Of a stretch of 64,000 nt of DNA, positions 20,175 to 28,423 are shown one piece after another. Location: assembly GCA_937916485.1 (NCBI GenBank), contig CALFSV010000065.1:62001-126000 (forward strand). The letters are read 5' to 3'. The stretch is from an uncultured Paracoccaceae bacterium. GTDB taxonomy: Bacteria; Pseudomonadota; Alphaproteobacteria; Rhodobacterales; Rhodobacteraceae. The notes below the pieces were generated by a model that worked only from the letters and a program-made list of their open reading frames with translations, was not told the origin of the DNA and ran no database searches. Position numbers and translations under genes: made by a program. Position 1 is the stretch's first letter. Each line of letters starts with the position of its first letter.

Positions 20175-21340
20175 GGGCTGACGGTTGCCCCTTTTATCCG
20201 TGTCTTCAGGCGAAAGATGCCCAGCGCCGGGATACATGCGATCAGCAAGGCCGAGCCAAAGAGGAAAGTGACCCCGGCCTCTCCGGCCCGGTCCGCAAGG
20301 GCTCCGGCAATAGCGGGTCCAGCCATCATCAAAGCATAGTAGATCGAAAAGAACACACCCATGCCAAGGGCTCGGGAGTCCGGCCGCAGGATCGCGGCAG
20401 GCAGGGTCATGATCGGGCCGGCCCCCAGCCCAAAGAAGAACCCGGCCACACTTAGCGCGATCGTGATGCCCCATGCCGGGGCGTACAGGGCAACGGGTAG
20501 TAGGGCTGAATAGCCAATCAGGCTGATCAGGATGACGGTGTCGCGGCGTCCGGTCCGGTCGGCGATGATCCCGCCAAGCGGCAAGGCAATCGCAGTGCCG
20601 ATGACAAAGATGCTGGTCGTCGAACTGGCCGCCGTCAGGGACCATCCCCGCTCGCTTAGGACCGACGGTCCAAAGGCAAACACCATCGCAAGACCGACGT
20701 TGTAAAGCGCCCATATCGTGCTTGCGAGGGTCAGGGTGACAATCGGAAAGCCGGCGCCCCCCATGACCGCTGCTGGCTGCGATGTGGTCGGCGGGGTCTG
20801 GTAGAGCAGGGCAAACGCCACCAGTGCAATGCCGATGATCCCCATGACAAAAGCCCAGACCCCGGTCAGACCCCCGGTCGTGGCCACGCTTGGCAAGACC
20901 AGAAGGGCCAGCGCAATGCCGACCGGCCATGAGTTGATAAAGATCCCCATCGCGGTCGAGATTTCACGCCCGGCAAACCAGTCCACCAGCATCTTGGTCA
21001 TGATGACGTTGATGATGACGCCCCCGACCCCCCCGATAACCCGGCCAGCCATCAACCAGCCCCAAGTTGGAGCCAGAGCAATCATGACGACCCCGATCAG
21101 CATCAGAACCATGCTCAGCATAACGATCCGCTTGTCACCAAACCGCGCAGCGATGGCCCCGCCGGGGATGGCGACCACGATGCCCGGGGCAAGGTAAAGA
21201 CCGATCAGCCAGCCCATATCGGCCAGGCTGACGCCGTAGGTTTCAGCGATCAGGGGCGATACCGCTCCAACGGACTGGAACTGAAACGCCATTGTCAGGC
21301 GTGCCGTGAACAGCACGGCAAGGATGGTCCAACGACTCAT
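20171..21340 (-). CDS. MFS transporter
   Basis: 389-aa major-facilitator carrier with about 12 hydrophobic helices. The loop 2-3 motif is present as GGAIAARFGDKRIVM and the loop 8-9 equivalent as GGIIADRTGRRDTV. It is the last gene after the CaiD-like hydratase on the same strand, 122 bp downstream, so it may import that pathway's substrate; this is inference. Start: ATG 21340, or TTG 21346 which has a better spaced GGAG. Confidence 0.88.
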   Translation of the reverse strand: MSRWTILAVLFTARLTMAFQFQSVGAVSPLIAETYGVSLADMGWLIGLYLAPGIVVAIPGGAIAARFGDKRIVMLSMVLMLIGVVMIALAPTWGWLMAGRVIGGVGGVIINVIMTKMLVDWFAGREISTAMGIFINSWPVGIALALLVLPSVATTGGLTGVWAFVMGIIGIALVAFALLYQTPPTTSQPAAVMGGAGFPIVTLTLASTIWALYNVGLAMVFAFGPSVLSERGWSLTAASSTTSIFVIGTAIALPLGGIIADRTGRRDTVILISLIGYSALLPVALYAPAWGITIALSVAGFFFGLGAGPIMTLPAAILRPDSRALGMGVFFSIYYALMMAGPAIAGALADRAGEAGVTFLFGSALLIACIPALGIFRLKTRIKGATVSP

Positions 21341-21462
21341 GGCCAAGAATGCTCCGGATCAGGGCACCGGAAATCAGGTGGCCCTGCGTGAAACTATGCT
21401 CAAAGATGTCCCGCTGCGAAGGAGTTTTGCGCAAGCATCAGATCGGTAGAAGGGCGTCGTTC

Positions 21463-22245
21463 CTAGCGACCCTTCCAGACCGGATCCCGCTTTTCGGCAA
21501 AGGCCTTGGCGCCCTCTTTCTGGTCCTCGCTCGAATAGAGCAGGTCAACGGTGGCAAACTGGCGTTTGGTGATGCGGTTCAGGGCGTCCTGAAACCGCAT
21601 ATCCTCGGCCTCGCGGACGACCTCCTTGATCGCGGCATAGACGAGGGGAGGGCCAGAAGCGAGAAGGCGGGCGAGATCCCATGCCTTTGGCAGAAGGTCC
21701 TCGGGCGTGGTGATCTCTTTGAGAAGGCCCCAGTGCAGCGCTTCTTGCGCATCGAACCAGCGACCGGTCAGCAAAAGGTCCATCGCGACGTGGTAAGGAA
21801 TGCGTTTGGGCAATTTGATCGAGGCGGCGTCGGCCACGGTGCCCGAGCGGATTTCGGGCAGGGCAAAGGTGGCGTTCTCGGATGCAAGGATCAGATCGCA
21901 GGACAAGGCCAGCTCAAGCCCGCCACCACAGCAGATGCCATTGACGGCGCAGATAACCGGCTTGTTCATCTGGGGCAGCTCCTGCAAGCCGCCAAATCCG
22001 CCGACGCCGTAGTCCCCATCAACGGCGTCGCCATCGGCGGCGGCCTTCAGATCCCAGCCGGGGCAAAAGAACTTGTCACCTTCAGCCCGCAGAATGCAGA
22101 CCCTAAGGTCGCTGTCATCGCGAAACGCCCGAAAGGTCTCTCCCATGATCCGCGAGGTTGCCAGGTCGATGGCGTTCGCCTTGGGACGGTCAAGTGTCAC
22201 CTCAAGGATCGGACCTTCGGTGCGGGTTCGGATGGGTGAGGTCAT
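21463..22245 (-). CDS. CaiD-like carnitinyl-CoA dehydratase / enoyl-CoA hydratase
   Basis: 260-aa crotonase with unusually close resemblance to E. coli CaiD: ILEVTLDRPKANAID, FFCPGWDLKAAADGD, GGGLELALSCDLI and the terminal FAEKRDPVWKGR. CaiD hydrates crotonobetainyl-CoA to carnitinyl-CoA. The two usual catalytic acids are present, in GGGLEL and in LPEIRSG. It starts inside the synthetase gene (4-bp overlap), so activation by CoA and hydration are probably coupled. The substrate may be carnitine-like or another branched or hydroxy acyl-CoA. Confidence 0.85.
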   Translation of the reverse strand: MTSPIRTRTEGPILEVTLDRPKANAIDLATSRIMGETFRAFRDDSDLRVCILRAEGDKFFCPGWDLKAAADGDAVDGDYGVGGFGGLQELPQMNKPVICAVNGICCGGGLELALSCDLILASENATFALPEIRSGTVADAASIKLPKRIPYHVAMDLLLTGRWFDAQEALHWGLLKEITTPEDLLPKAWDLARLLASGPPLVYAAIKEVVREAEDMRFQDALNRITKRQFATVDLLYSSEDQKEGAKAFAEKRDPVWKGR

Positions 22246-24263
22246 GGGGCAATCCGGATCAGGGCGTCGACAGCAACGGCGCGGGTGGGGGTACACAGAA
22301 GGGGGTTCACCTCAACTTCGGCCAGTCGGTCCGCATTGGCAAGGACATAGGACTGAATGGCGTCTATAGCGGTCAGAATGGCCTCCATATTGGCGGCCGG
22401 CTTGCCCCGGAACCCGGCCAGCAATGGCGCGATCCGCAGGCGGCCAAGGGCCTCTATCAATGCGGGACGGCCTGCGGGGACCAGCACCGAAGCGCTGTCC
22501 TGCAGGATCTCGGTCAAGGTCCCGCCTGCCGCAACAGTCAGGACAAGACCATGGGCCGGATCGCGGACGACCCCGACCAGAAGCTCTGCCACGGCCCCGG
22601 TAACCATCTCTTCCAGCAGGAACGACTCCGCCTCAATGCCTTGCGCCGCATCGATTGCCGACTGGGTGTCGGTCAGATCCAGAACGACGGCCCCCGCTTC
22701 GGATTTGTGGGCCAGCCCCTCTCCCTTGAGCACAAACGGAGTGGGCAGGGCCTCGGCCGCCAAAGCGACAGCGGCGACAGACAAAGCGCGCCGGCTGGTC
22801 GGGACAGGCAAGCCAAAGGCGGCAAGGGCAGACTTGGCCTCGGCCTCTGTCAGGGTGGTGGTCTGTCGCTCATGACCCGGCAGAAGCAAATCGCTGCCCA
22901 GATCTGTAGGGTTCTTGGCCACCGCGGCGGCGATTGCTGCAAAACTCTCTGACAATCCGTTCATCGGGACGACGCCACCTGCAATCAGGGTCGCCGCCAC
23001 AGATTCCGGCATCAATTCAGGGAGGCTCGCCACCATGGCAGTCGGGCGACCAGTCCGCTGGCGGGTGGCAAGAGCCGCGGCCACGACGTGATCCCAGTCG
23101 GCCGGATCACAACGGTCGGCGCGGGGAAAGTCGACGATGAGACAGGTCAGCTTGATGGCTGGGTCGGCCATGGCCGAAAAGGCGTCTGTCATGGCCGCTT
23201 CATCGCGCCAGATGTAAGTGTGATAGTCCAATGGATTGGCCAATGTCACTTTTGGCCCCAAAGCAGCGAACAGGGCATCGCGCTGGCTTTGGTTCAGGGC
23301 TAGAAAGCGCAGCCCCTTCTGGGCCCCAAGATCTGCCGCGAGACTGGCCTCCCCCCCAGAACAGCTGATCGAGGCGATGTCGGGGGAATGCAGGGGGCCG
23401 ACCACATGCAGGAACTTGAGGGTTTCGATCAGTGTGGCAAGGTCATCGACGCGTGGAATACCAAGCCGGTGCAGAAGAGCCCCGGCTCCGGCATCGCCTC
23501 CGGCAAGGGAAGCGGTATGCGAGATTGTGGCAGCTTGTGCCTCAGCACTGCGACCGACTTTGAGGGCCACCAGGGGCACCGACTTCTCCCGCGCCTTGCG
23601 GGCGAGTGTCTGCCATTGATCGAGGTCGCCAAAGCCCTCGACATGCAACCCGATCGCCGTGACCCGTGGGTCGTCCAGCAGGCCCAGGGCTGCCTCAGCC
23701 TGCGAGATCTGAGCCTGGTTGCCGCAGGTTAATACATAGGCCAAAGGCAGACCCCGGTTCTGCATGGTCAGGTTGATGGCGATGTTCGACGATTGCGTAA
23801 GGATCGCTACGCCGCTGCTGACCGGGACACAACCGTGCTGATCCGGCCAGAGCAACGCGCCATCCAGAGCATTGATCATACCATAGCAATTCGGACCCAG
23901 GATGGGCATTTGACCTGCGGCCTGGAGAAGCGCCTGGTGCAAAGCTGCGCCATCTTCGACTTCTGCAAATCCGCTTGCAAAGCAGACGGCCCCCCCAGCG
24001 CCGCCGATCGAGAGGGCGGCCACCGCCTCTACCGTCGCTTCACGGTTTATGCCGATGAAACCGGCATCAGGCGGCGACGGTAAAGCCTCCAGCGATGCGA
24101 AGGCCGGCAGTCCTGCAATCTCTGTCCGGCTTGGATGCACTGGCCAAACGGGTCCGGGAAACCCGGCCTTGCGAAGTTGAGATATCACCGCAACGCACCA
24201 GGCGCCGCCACCGATCACAGCGATAGAGGTCGGGCGAAGCAAACGAGACAGGTCGCGCTGCAT
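22242..24263 (-). CDS. ADP-forming acyl-CoA synthetase (acetate--CoA ligase family)
   Basis: 673-aa fused alpha-beta NDP-forming acyl-CoA synthetase. The N-terminal CoA-binding domain starts LLRPTSIAVIGG. The Lys-Val-Gly loop LVALKVGRS is followed by TISHTASLAGGDA with the likely phospho-histidine region. The C-terminal ATP-grasp domain begins near LTEAEAKSALAAFGLPVP and has FVLKGEGLAHKSEAGAVVL and a second acid-rich EVEVNPLL. It makes acyl-CoA from acid, ATP and CoA. Translationally coupled to the CaiD-like gene. Confidence 0.9.
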   Translation of the reverse strand: MQRDLSRLLRPTSIAVIGGGAWCVAVISQLRKAGFPGPVWPVHPSRTEIAGLPAFASLEALPSPPDAGFIGINREATVEAVAALSIGGAGGAVCFASGFAEVEDGAALHQALLQAAGQMPILGPNCYGMINALDGALLWPDQHGCVPVSSGVAILTQSSNIAINLTMQNRGLPLAYVLTCGNQAQISQAEAALGLLDDPRVTAIGLHVEGFGDLDQWQTLARKAREKSVPLVALKVGRSAEAQAATISHTASLAGGDAGAGALLHRLGIPRVDDLATLIETLKFLHVVGPLHSPDIASISCSGGEASLAADLGAQKGLRFLALNQSQRDALFAALGPKVTLANPLDYHTYIWRDEAAMTDAFSAMADPAIKLTCLIVDFPRADRCDPADWDHVVAAALATRQRTGRPTAMVASLPELMPESVAATLIAGGVVPMNGLSESFAAIAAAVAKNPTDLGSDLLLPGHERQTTTLTEAEAKSALAAFGLPVPTSRRALSVAAVALAAEALPTPFVLKGEGLAHKSEAGAVVLDLTDTQSAIDAAQGIEAESFLLEEMVTGAVAELLVGVVRDPAHGLVLTVAAGGTLTEILQDSASVLVPAGRPALIEALGRLRIAPLLAGFRGKPAANMEAILTAIDAIQSYVLANADRLAEVEVNPLLCTPTRAVAVDALIRIAP

Positions 24264-24296
24264 GTCAGTGGTCCGGTGTTGGTGGAGGCCGAAGAC

Positions 24297-24328
24297 CCTC
24301 CGGGGGGGATATTTTAGATCCGAAGAAG
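24297..24328 (+). repeat. dispersed intergenic repeat, copy 3
   Basis: CCTCCGGGGGGGATATTTTA followed by GATCCGAAGAAG. It faces copy 4 at 24451-24477 in a 305-bp gap between the synthetase and dehydrogenase genes. The rest of the gap holds two GC hairpins (24481-24493 and 24496-24511), a terminator-like stem and no gene. Confidence 0.75.
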
Positions 24329-24405
24329 TAAGGATCCGTTAGCTTTGATCTGCCATGGTGGAAGAGCGGTACAGGCGGGGACGCCGATGACCGCATCCGA
24401 AGAAG

Positions 24406-24433
24406 CCCCCCGCAATCACAGTCTTGCGGGGGG
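24406..24433 (-). terminator. terminator-like hairpin after the acyl-CoA dehydrogenase gene
   Basis: CCCCCCGCAA (24406-24415) and TTGCGGGGGG (24424-24433) form a perfect 10-bp stem. Read on the minus strand it is followed by CTTCTT. It probably ends the aldolase-dehydrogenase transcript or reduces read-through into the synthetase gene. Confidence 0.65.
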
Positions 24434-24450
24434 TGGCACGGCCGATTGAG

Positions 24451-24477
24451 TCTTCGGATCAGAAGTATCCCGGGGGG
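24451..24477 (-). repeat. dispersed intergenic repeat, copy 4 (reversed)
   Basis: On the minus strand it reads CCCCCCGGGATACTTCTGAT then CCGAAGA, the same core as the other copies. It is next to two GC hairpins, GGGCC-GCA-GGCCC (24481-24493) and GGGGGG-CTGG-CCCCCC (24496-24511). Confidence 0.7.
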
Positions 24478-24568
24478 ACAGGGCCGCAGGCCCTGGGGGG
24501 GCTGGCCCCCCTTAGCGGCTGAAGCTGAACAATGCCGTGCCTTTGGCGTTGCCATGGTTGCGCCGGGC

Positions 24569-25729
24569 CTATGCGCCCAGGGCGCGCAGCAAATCGCGGC
24601 TTATGATGTGGCGCTGGATTTCGCTCGTTCCGTCCCAGATCCTCTCGACCCGGGCGTCGCGCCAGAAGCGCTCGATCGGGTAATCATCCATGAGGCCCAT
24701 GCCACCGTGCAACTGGATGGCCGCATCCGTCACACGCCCCAGCATTTCACTCGCATAGAGTTTGGCGGAGGCGATTTCGCGGTTCGCCTGCAGTTTTCGG
24801 TCCAGCCGGTCGGCCGCCGCAAGGGTCAGCAGGTCCGCTGCATCGATTTCTGTGATCATGTCAGCAAGTTGGAAGCTGACGCCCTGGAACTTGCCGATCG
24901 GTTGCCCGAACTGTTCCCGACTGGCCGCATACTCCAGCGCAAGGTCAAAGACCCGCCGCGCCCGCCCGACCGACATCGCGGCTACGGTGATCCGGGTTGC
25001 ATAGAGCCAGGTGTTCATCACCTCAAAGCCCTGGTCTACTTCGCCCAAGACCTGTGACTGGGGCAGTCTGCAATCGTCGAACTCCAGGATCATGTTCTTG
25101 TAGCCGCGGTGGCTGACGGACTTGTAGCCGTCCCGGATCGTGAAGCCTGGTGTGCCACGATCAACAAGGAAGGTGGTGATCCGTTTTTTGGGCCCCCTTG
25201 GGGTCATGTCCTCGCCCGTTGCCATGAAAACGATCACGAAGTCTGCATGTTCAGCGCCCGAGATGAAATGCTTGGTTCCATTGGCGATCCAGTCGCTGCC
25301 ATCCCGCCGGGCGGTGCACTTCATGCCCCTCACGTCGGACCCTGCCCCCGGTTCCGTCATGGCGAGCGCGTCCATTCGTTCGCCTTTGACGGCGGGGGTC
25401 AGATAGCGGTCGATCTGGTCGCCTTCACAGGCCATCAGGATGTTCTGCGGCCGTCCGAAAAAGTGGGTGAGCGCCATGGAGCCCCGCCCAAGTTCACGTT
25501 CAACAAGGGCGAATTCAGTATGGTTCAGCCCTGCCCCCCCGACGCTTTCGGGAAAGTTGCAGGCGTAGAAGCCAAGTTCGATGGTCTTTCGCTTGATCTC
25601 ATTGGCGATCTCGGCCGGGACTTCACCGGTTTGCTCGACAAGGGTTTCGTGCGGATAAATCTCATGTTCCACAAACCGGCGCACGGTCTGGGCAATCATT
25701 TCGTGGTCGTCGTTCAGCCCGTAGAGCAT
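24569..25729 (-). CDS. acyl-CoA dehydrogenase
   Basis: 386-aa FAD-dependent acyl-CoA dehydrogenase, full length. Signature 1 is ALAMTEPGAGSDVRGMK; the mid part has RGYKNMILEFDDCRLP and REQFGQPIGKFQGVSFQLAD. Near the C-terminus the usual Y-E-G-T motif reads ERIWDGTSEIQRHI, with Asp where the catalytic Glu often stands. It lies 8 bp after the class II aldolase gene, so the two are co-transcribed. The acyl substrate is unknown. Confidence 0.92.
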   Translation of the reverse strand: MLYGLNDDHEMIAQTVRRFVEHEIYPHETLVEQTGEVPAEIANEIKRKTIELGFYACNFPESVGGAGLNHTEFALVERELGRGSMALTHFFGRPQNILMACEGDQIDRYLTPAVKGERMDALAMTEPGAGSDVRGMKCTARRDGSDWIANGTKHFISGAEHADFVIVFMATGEDMTPRGPKKRITTFLVDRGTPGFTIRDGYKSVSHRGYKNMILEFDDCRLPQSQVLGEVDQGFEVMNTWLYATRITVAAMSVGRARRVFDLALEYAASREQFGQPIGKFQGVSFQLADMITEIDAADLLTLAAADRLDRKLQANREIASAKLYASEMLGRVTDAAIQLHGGMGLMDDYPIERFWRDARVERIWDGTSEIQRHIISRDLLRALGA

Positions 25730-25737
25730 TTTGCACC

Positions 25738-26487
25738 CTAGTTGGAGTAATTTGAGCCTTCTTCGTCAAGGATCGCCTTGAGTTCGGCAAGGTGGCGGAT
25801 GTCTTGTTCGGGGTAGGCTTCGATTTCCGCAGCCGTTTTTTCGGCGACATCATCGGGCAGAACCCGAAGCGGCTGACCGGTCTGGAGGGCCCGGATGTAT
25901 GTTTCGGCCGACCGTTCGAAATAGAACAGCCTGTTGAACGTCTCGGCCACGGTCGCTCCGATCACAAGCACGCCGTGGTTTCCCATCACCATCACCTTCT
26001 TCTTTGGATCGGTGAACAGTGCGGCACAGCGTTCCCCCTCTTCCTCGAAGGCCAGTCCACCATAGGCCTCGTCGATGACAACCCGGTCGTAGAACATGGC
26101 CGAGTTCTGGTCGATGGCCGGCAGCCGCGAGTCTGCAAGGCTGGCAAGCACTGTGGCAAAGATCGAATGGCAATGCATCGCACAGCGGGCGTGAGGAACA
26201 TGCCGGTGGATCGCCCCGTGCAGACCCCAGGCCGTGGGGTCGGGCGCGTTGGGTCCGGTCAGCGCATCCGGGTCATCCGCATCCACGACAATAAGGTCCG
26301 ACGCCCGGATGCGGGAAAAATGCATCTGGTTTGGATTCATCAGGAACTTTGTGCCGCTATCGTTGATCGCCAGCGAAAAATGATTTGCAACCGCTTCATG
26401 TAGGTTAAGCCGTGCGGTCCAGCGAAAAGCGGCAGCCAGGTCGACACGCGCCTCCCAGTGATCAAGGTTCGGCCGGTCCTGTTTCAT
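25738..26487 (-). CDS. class II aldolase/adducin family protein
   Basis: 249-aa zinc-dependent class II aldolase/adducin fold. HGAIHRHVPHARCAMHCHS gives the metal-binding H-x-H and VMVMGNHGVLVIGATVAE the third histidine. Such proteins act as sugar-phosphate aldolases, epimerases or decarboxylases, and many members near CoA genes have no known reaction. I start at ATG 26487, 10 nt after GAGGAG; a longer frame needs a TTG. It heads the run with the acyl-CoA dehydrogenase and is divergent from ade. Confidence 0.88.
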   Translation of the reverse strand: MKQDRPNLDHWEARVDLAAAFRWTARLNLHEAVANHFSLAINDSGTKFLMNPNQMHFSRIRASDLIVVDADDPDALTGPNAPDPTAWGLHGAIHRHVPHARCAMHCHSIFATVLASLADSRLPAIDQNSAMFYDRVVIDEAYGGLAFEEEGERCAALFTDPKKKVMVMGNHGVLVIGATVAETFNRLFYFERSAETYIRALQTGQPLRVLPDDVAEKTAAEIEAYPEQDIRHLAELKAILDEEGSNYSN

Positions 26488-26623
26488 CGTCAAAAGTCTC
26501 CTCAAATCTTTGGCGAACGCTGACAGGGCCGTCTTGTGCGTTCAAGCCAGAAAGCGACAGGGCGAGTCGGTTTGCAGTCGGAACTGTCTTGCGGACGTTG
26601 CATGGTTGGTGTGAGATTTGAAA

Positions 26624-28423
26624 ATGGTATATAACATTAAAACATGGGCTGAGAGTGCCCCCCGTCTTGTCGCAGTTGCTGCAGGTCGCTCGCCCGCCGA
26701 TATGGTCATCCGCGGTGGCAAACTGGTCAATGTTCAAAGTCGCGAAGTGCTAGATGGCTGGCAGATTGCTGTCGCCGACGGCCGCTTTGCCTATGTCGGG
26801 CCTGACGCGTCCCATTGCATCGGTCCCGATACCGAGGTGATCGAGGCTGAGGGTCGCTATATGATCCCCGGCCTGTGCGACGGCCACATGCACATCGAAA
26901 GCGGAATGCTGACTCCGGCCGAATTCGCCGCTGCCGTCATCCCGCATGGCACGACCACCATGTTCACCGACCCGCATGAGATTGCCAATGTGCTGGGGCT
27001 GGCGGGTGTCCGCATGATGCATGACGAGGCCCTGATGCAGCCGGTCAACATCTTTACCCAGATGCCCTCCTGTGCGCCCTCTGCCCCGGGGCTTGAGACG
27101 ACCGGTTATGAGATTGGCCCAGATGATGTGGCCGAGGCGATGACATGGCCGGGCATCATCGGGCTGGGTGAGATGATGAATTACCCCGGTGTCGTGAACG
27201 GTGATCCGCAGATGCTGGCCGAGATCGCAGCAACGATGTTGGCGGGCAAGACGGTCGGGGGGCACTATGCTTCGCCAGATCGCAGTATCCCGTTTCACGC
27301 CTATGTCGCAGGTGGCCCGGCTGACGATCACGAAGGTACGGCCGAGGATGATGCGGTCGCCCGCGCCCGACAGGGCATGCGCTCAATGCTGCGCCTGGGA
27401 TCGGCGTGGTACGATGTGGAAAGCCAGATCACGGCGATCACGCAAAAGGGGCTCGACCCCCGGAACTTTATCCTCTGCACCGATGATTGCCATTCAGGGA
27501 CGCTGGTCAATGATGGTCACATGAACCGTGTGGTCCGCCATGCCATCGCCTGCGGCTGTGATCCCTTGATCGCCCTGCAGATGGCCACGGTGAATACTGC
27601 CACCCATTTCGGGCTGGAACGTGAGTTGGGGAGCATCGCGCCCGGCCGTCGTGCAGATGTTATTTTGACGTCGGATCTTAATTTGATTCCAATTGATGTG
27701 GTGATCGCGCGTGGTGTGATTGTCGCCCGCGAAGGCAAGATCATGGTGGACTGCCCTCACTATCACTGGCCCGACAGTGCCCGGCAGACTGTGAGGCTGG
27801 GCAAAACGCTGGCCGCTGCGGACTTTGAGATTGCTGCCCCCGAAGGCGCCAATGCCGTTAAGGCCAAGGTGATTGGGGTTGTCGAAAATCAGGCTCCAAC
27901 AAAGGCGCTCACCGCAGAGTTGCCGGTCGTCGAAGGCCTCGTCGAGGCGGAGGGCGGCGTTGCGCAAATTGCGCTGGTGGAACGCCACAGGGCAACGGGC
28001 GGTGTCACCAACGGCTTTGTCTCGGGCTTTGGCTACGAGGGCGAGATGGCCATCGCTTCGACCGTGGCACACGACAGCCACCATATGATCGTCGTCGGCA
28101 CCAGCCGCGAGATGATGGCCAAGGCGGCCAACCGGCTAGGTGAAGTGGGCGGCGGGATCACAGTCTGGAAAGACGGCGCAGAAATCGCCCTTGTTGAACT
28201 GCCCATCGCCGGATTGATGTCCGACAGTCCTGCGGCACAGGTCGCGGCCCAGGCCGATGCAATGGTCGCGGCGATGGCCTCCTGCGGCTGCGTACTCAAC
28301 AACGCCTATATGCAGCATTCCTTGCTGGCGCTTGTGGTGATCCCGGAACTCAGGATATCCGACCTTGGATTGGTCGACGTCAGGACCTTTGAGATTACCG
28401 ACCTGTTCGAGGACAACGCATGA
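26624..28423 (+). CDS. ade: adenine deaminase
   Basis: 599-aa amidohydrolase that converts adenine to hypoxanthine and ammonia. The N-terminal metal site is GLCDGHMHIESGMLTPAEFA, then HGTTTMFTDPHEIANVLG. Later are CTDDCHSGTLVNDGHMN and the amidohydrolase stretch ELGSIAPGRRADVILTSD. The C-terminal adenine deaminase domain has VAHDSHHMIVVGTS and GGGITVW. I use ATG 26624, two codons inside a possible TTG start. It overlaps amn by 4 bp. Confidence 0.95.
   Translation: MVYNIKTWAESAPRLVAVAAGRSPADMVIRGGKLVNVQSREVLDGWQIAVADGRFAYVGPDASHCIGPDTEVIEAEGRYMIPGLCDGHMHIESGMLTPAEFAAAVIPHGTTTMFTDPHEIANVLGLAGVRMMHDEALMQPVNIFTQMPSCAPSAPGLETTGYEIGPDDVAEAMTWPGIIGLGEMMNYPGVVNGDPQMLAEIAATMLAGKTVGGHYASPDRSIPFHAYVAGGPADDHEGTAEDDAVARARQGMRSMLRLGSAWYDVESQITAITQKGLDPRNFILCTDDCHSGTLVNDGHMNRVVRHAIACGCDPLIALQMATVNTATHFGLERELGSIAPGRRADVILTSDLNLIPIDVVIARGVIVAREGKIMVDCPHYHWPDSARQTVRLGKTLAAADFEIAAPEGANAVKAKVIGVVENQAPTKALTAELPVVEGLVEAEGGVAQIALVERHRATGGVTNGFVSGFGYEGEMAIASTVAHDSHHMIVVGTSREMMAKAANRLGEVGGGITVWKDGAEIALVELPIAGLMSDSPAAQVAAQADAMVAAMASCGCVLNNAYMQHSLLALVVIPELRISDLGLVDVRTFEITDLFEDNA

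Noticed and set aside
24297..24477. Two inverted repeat copies as ends of an insertion sequence or MITE
   Set aside because: The copies are only part of a wider dispersed family, no target-site duplication was seen and the 120-bp interior has no shared sequence with other copies.
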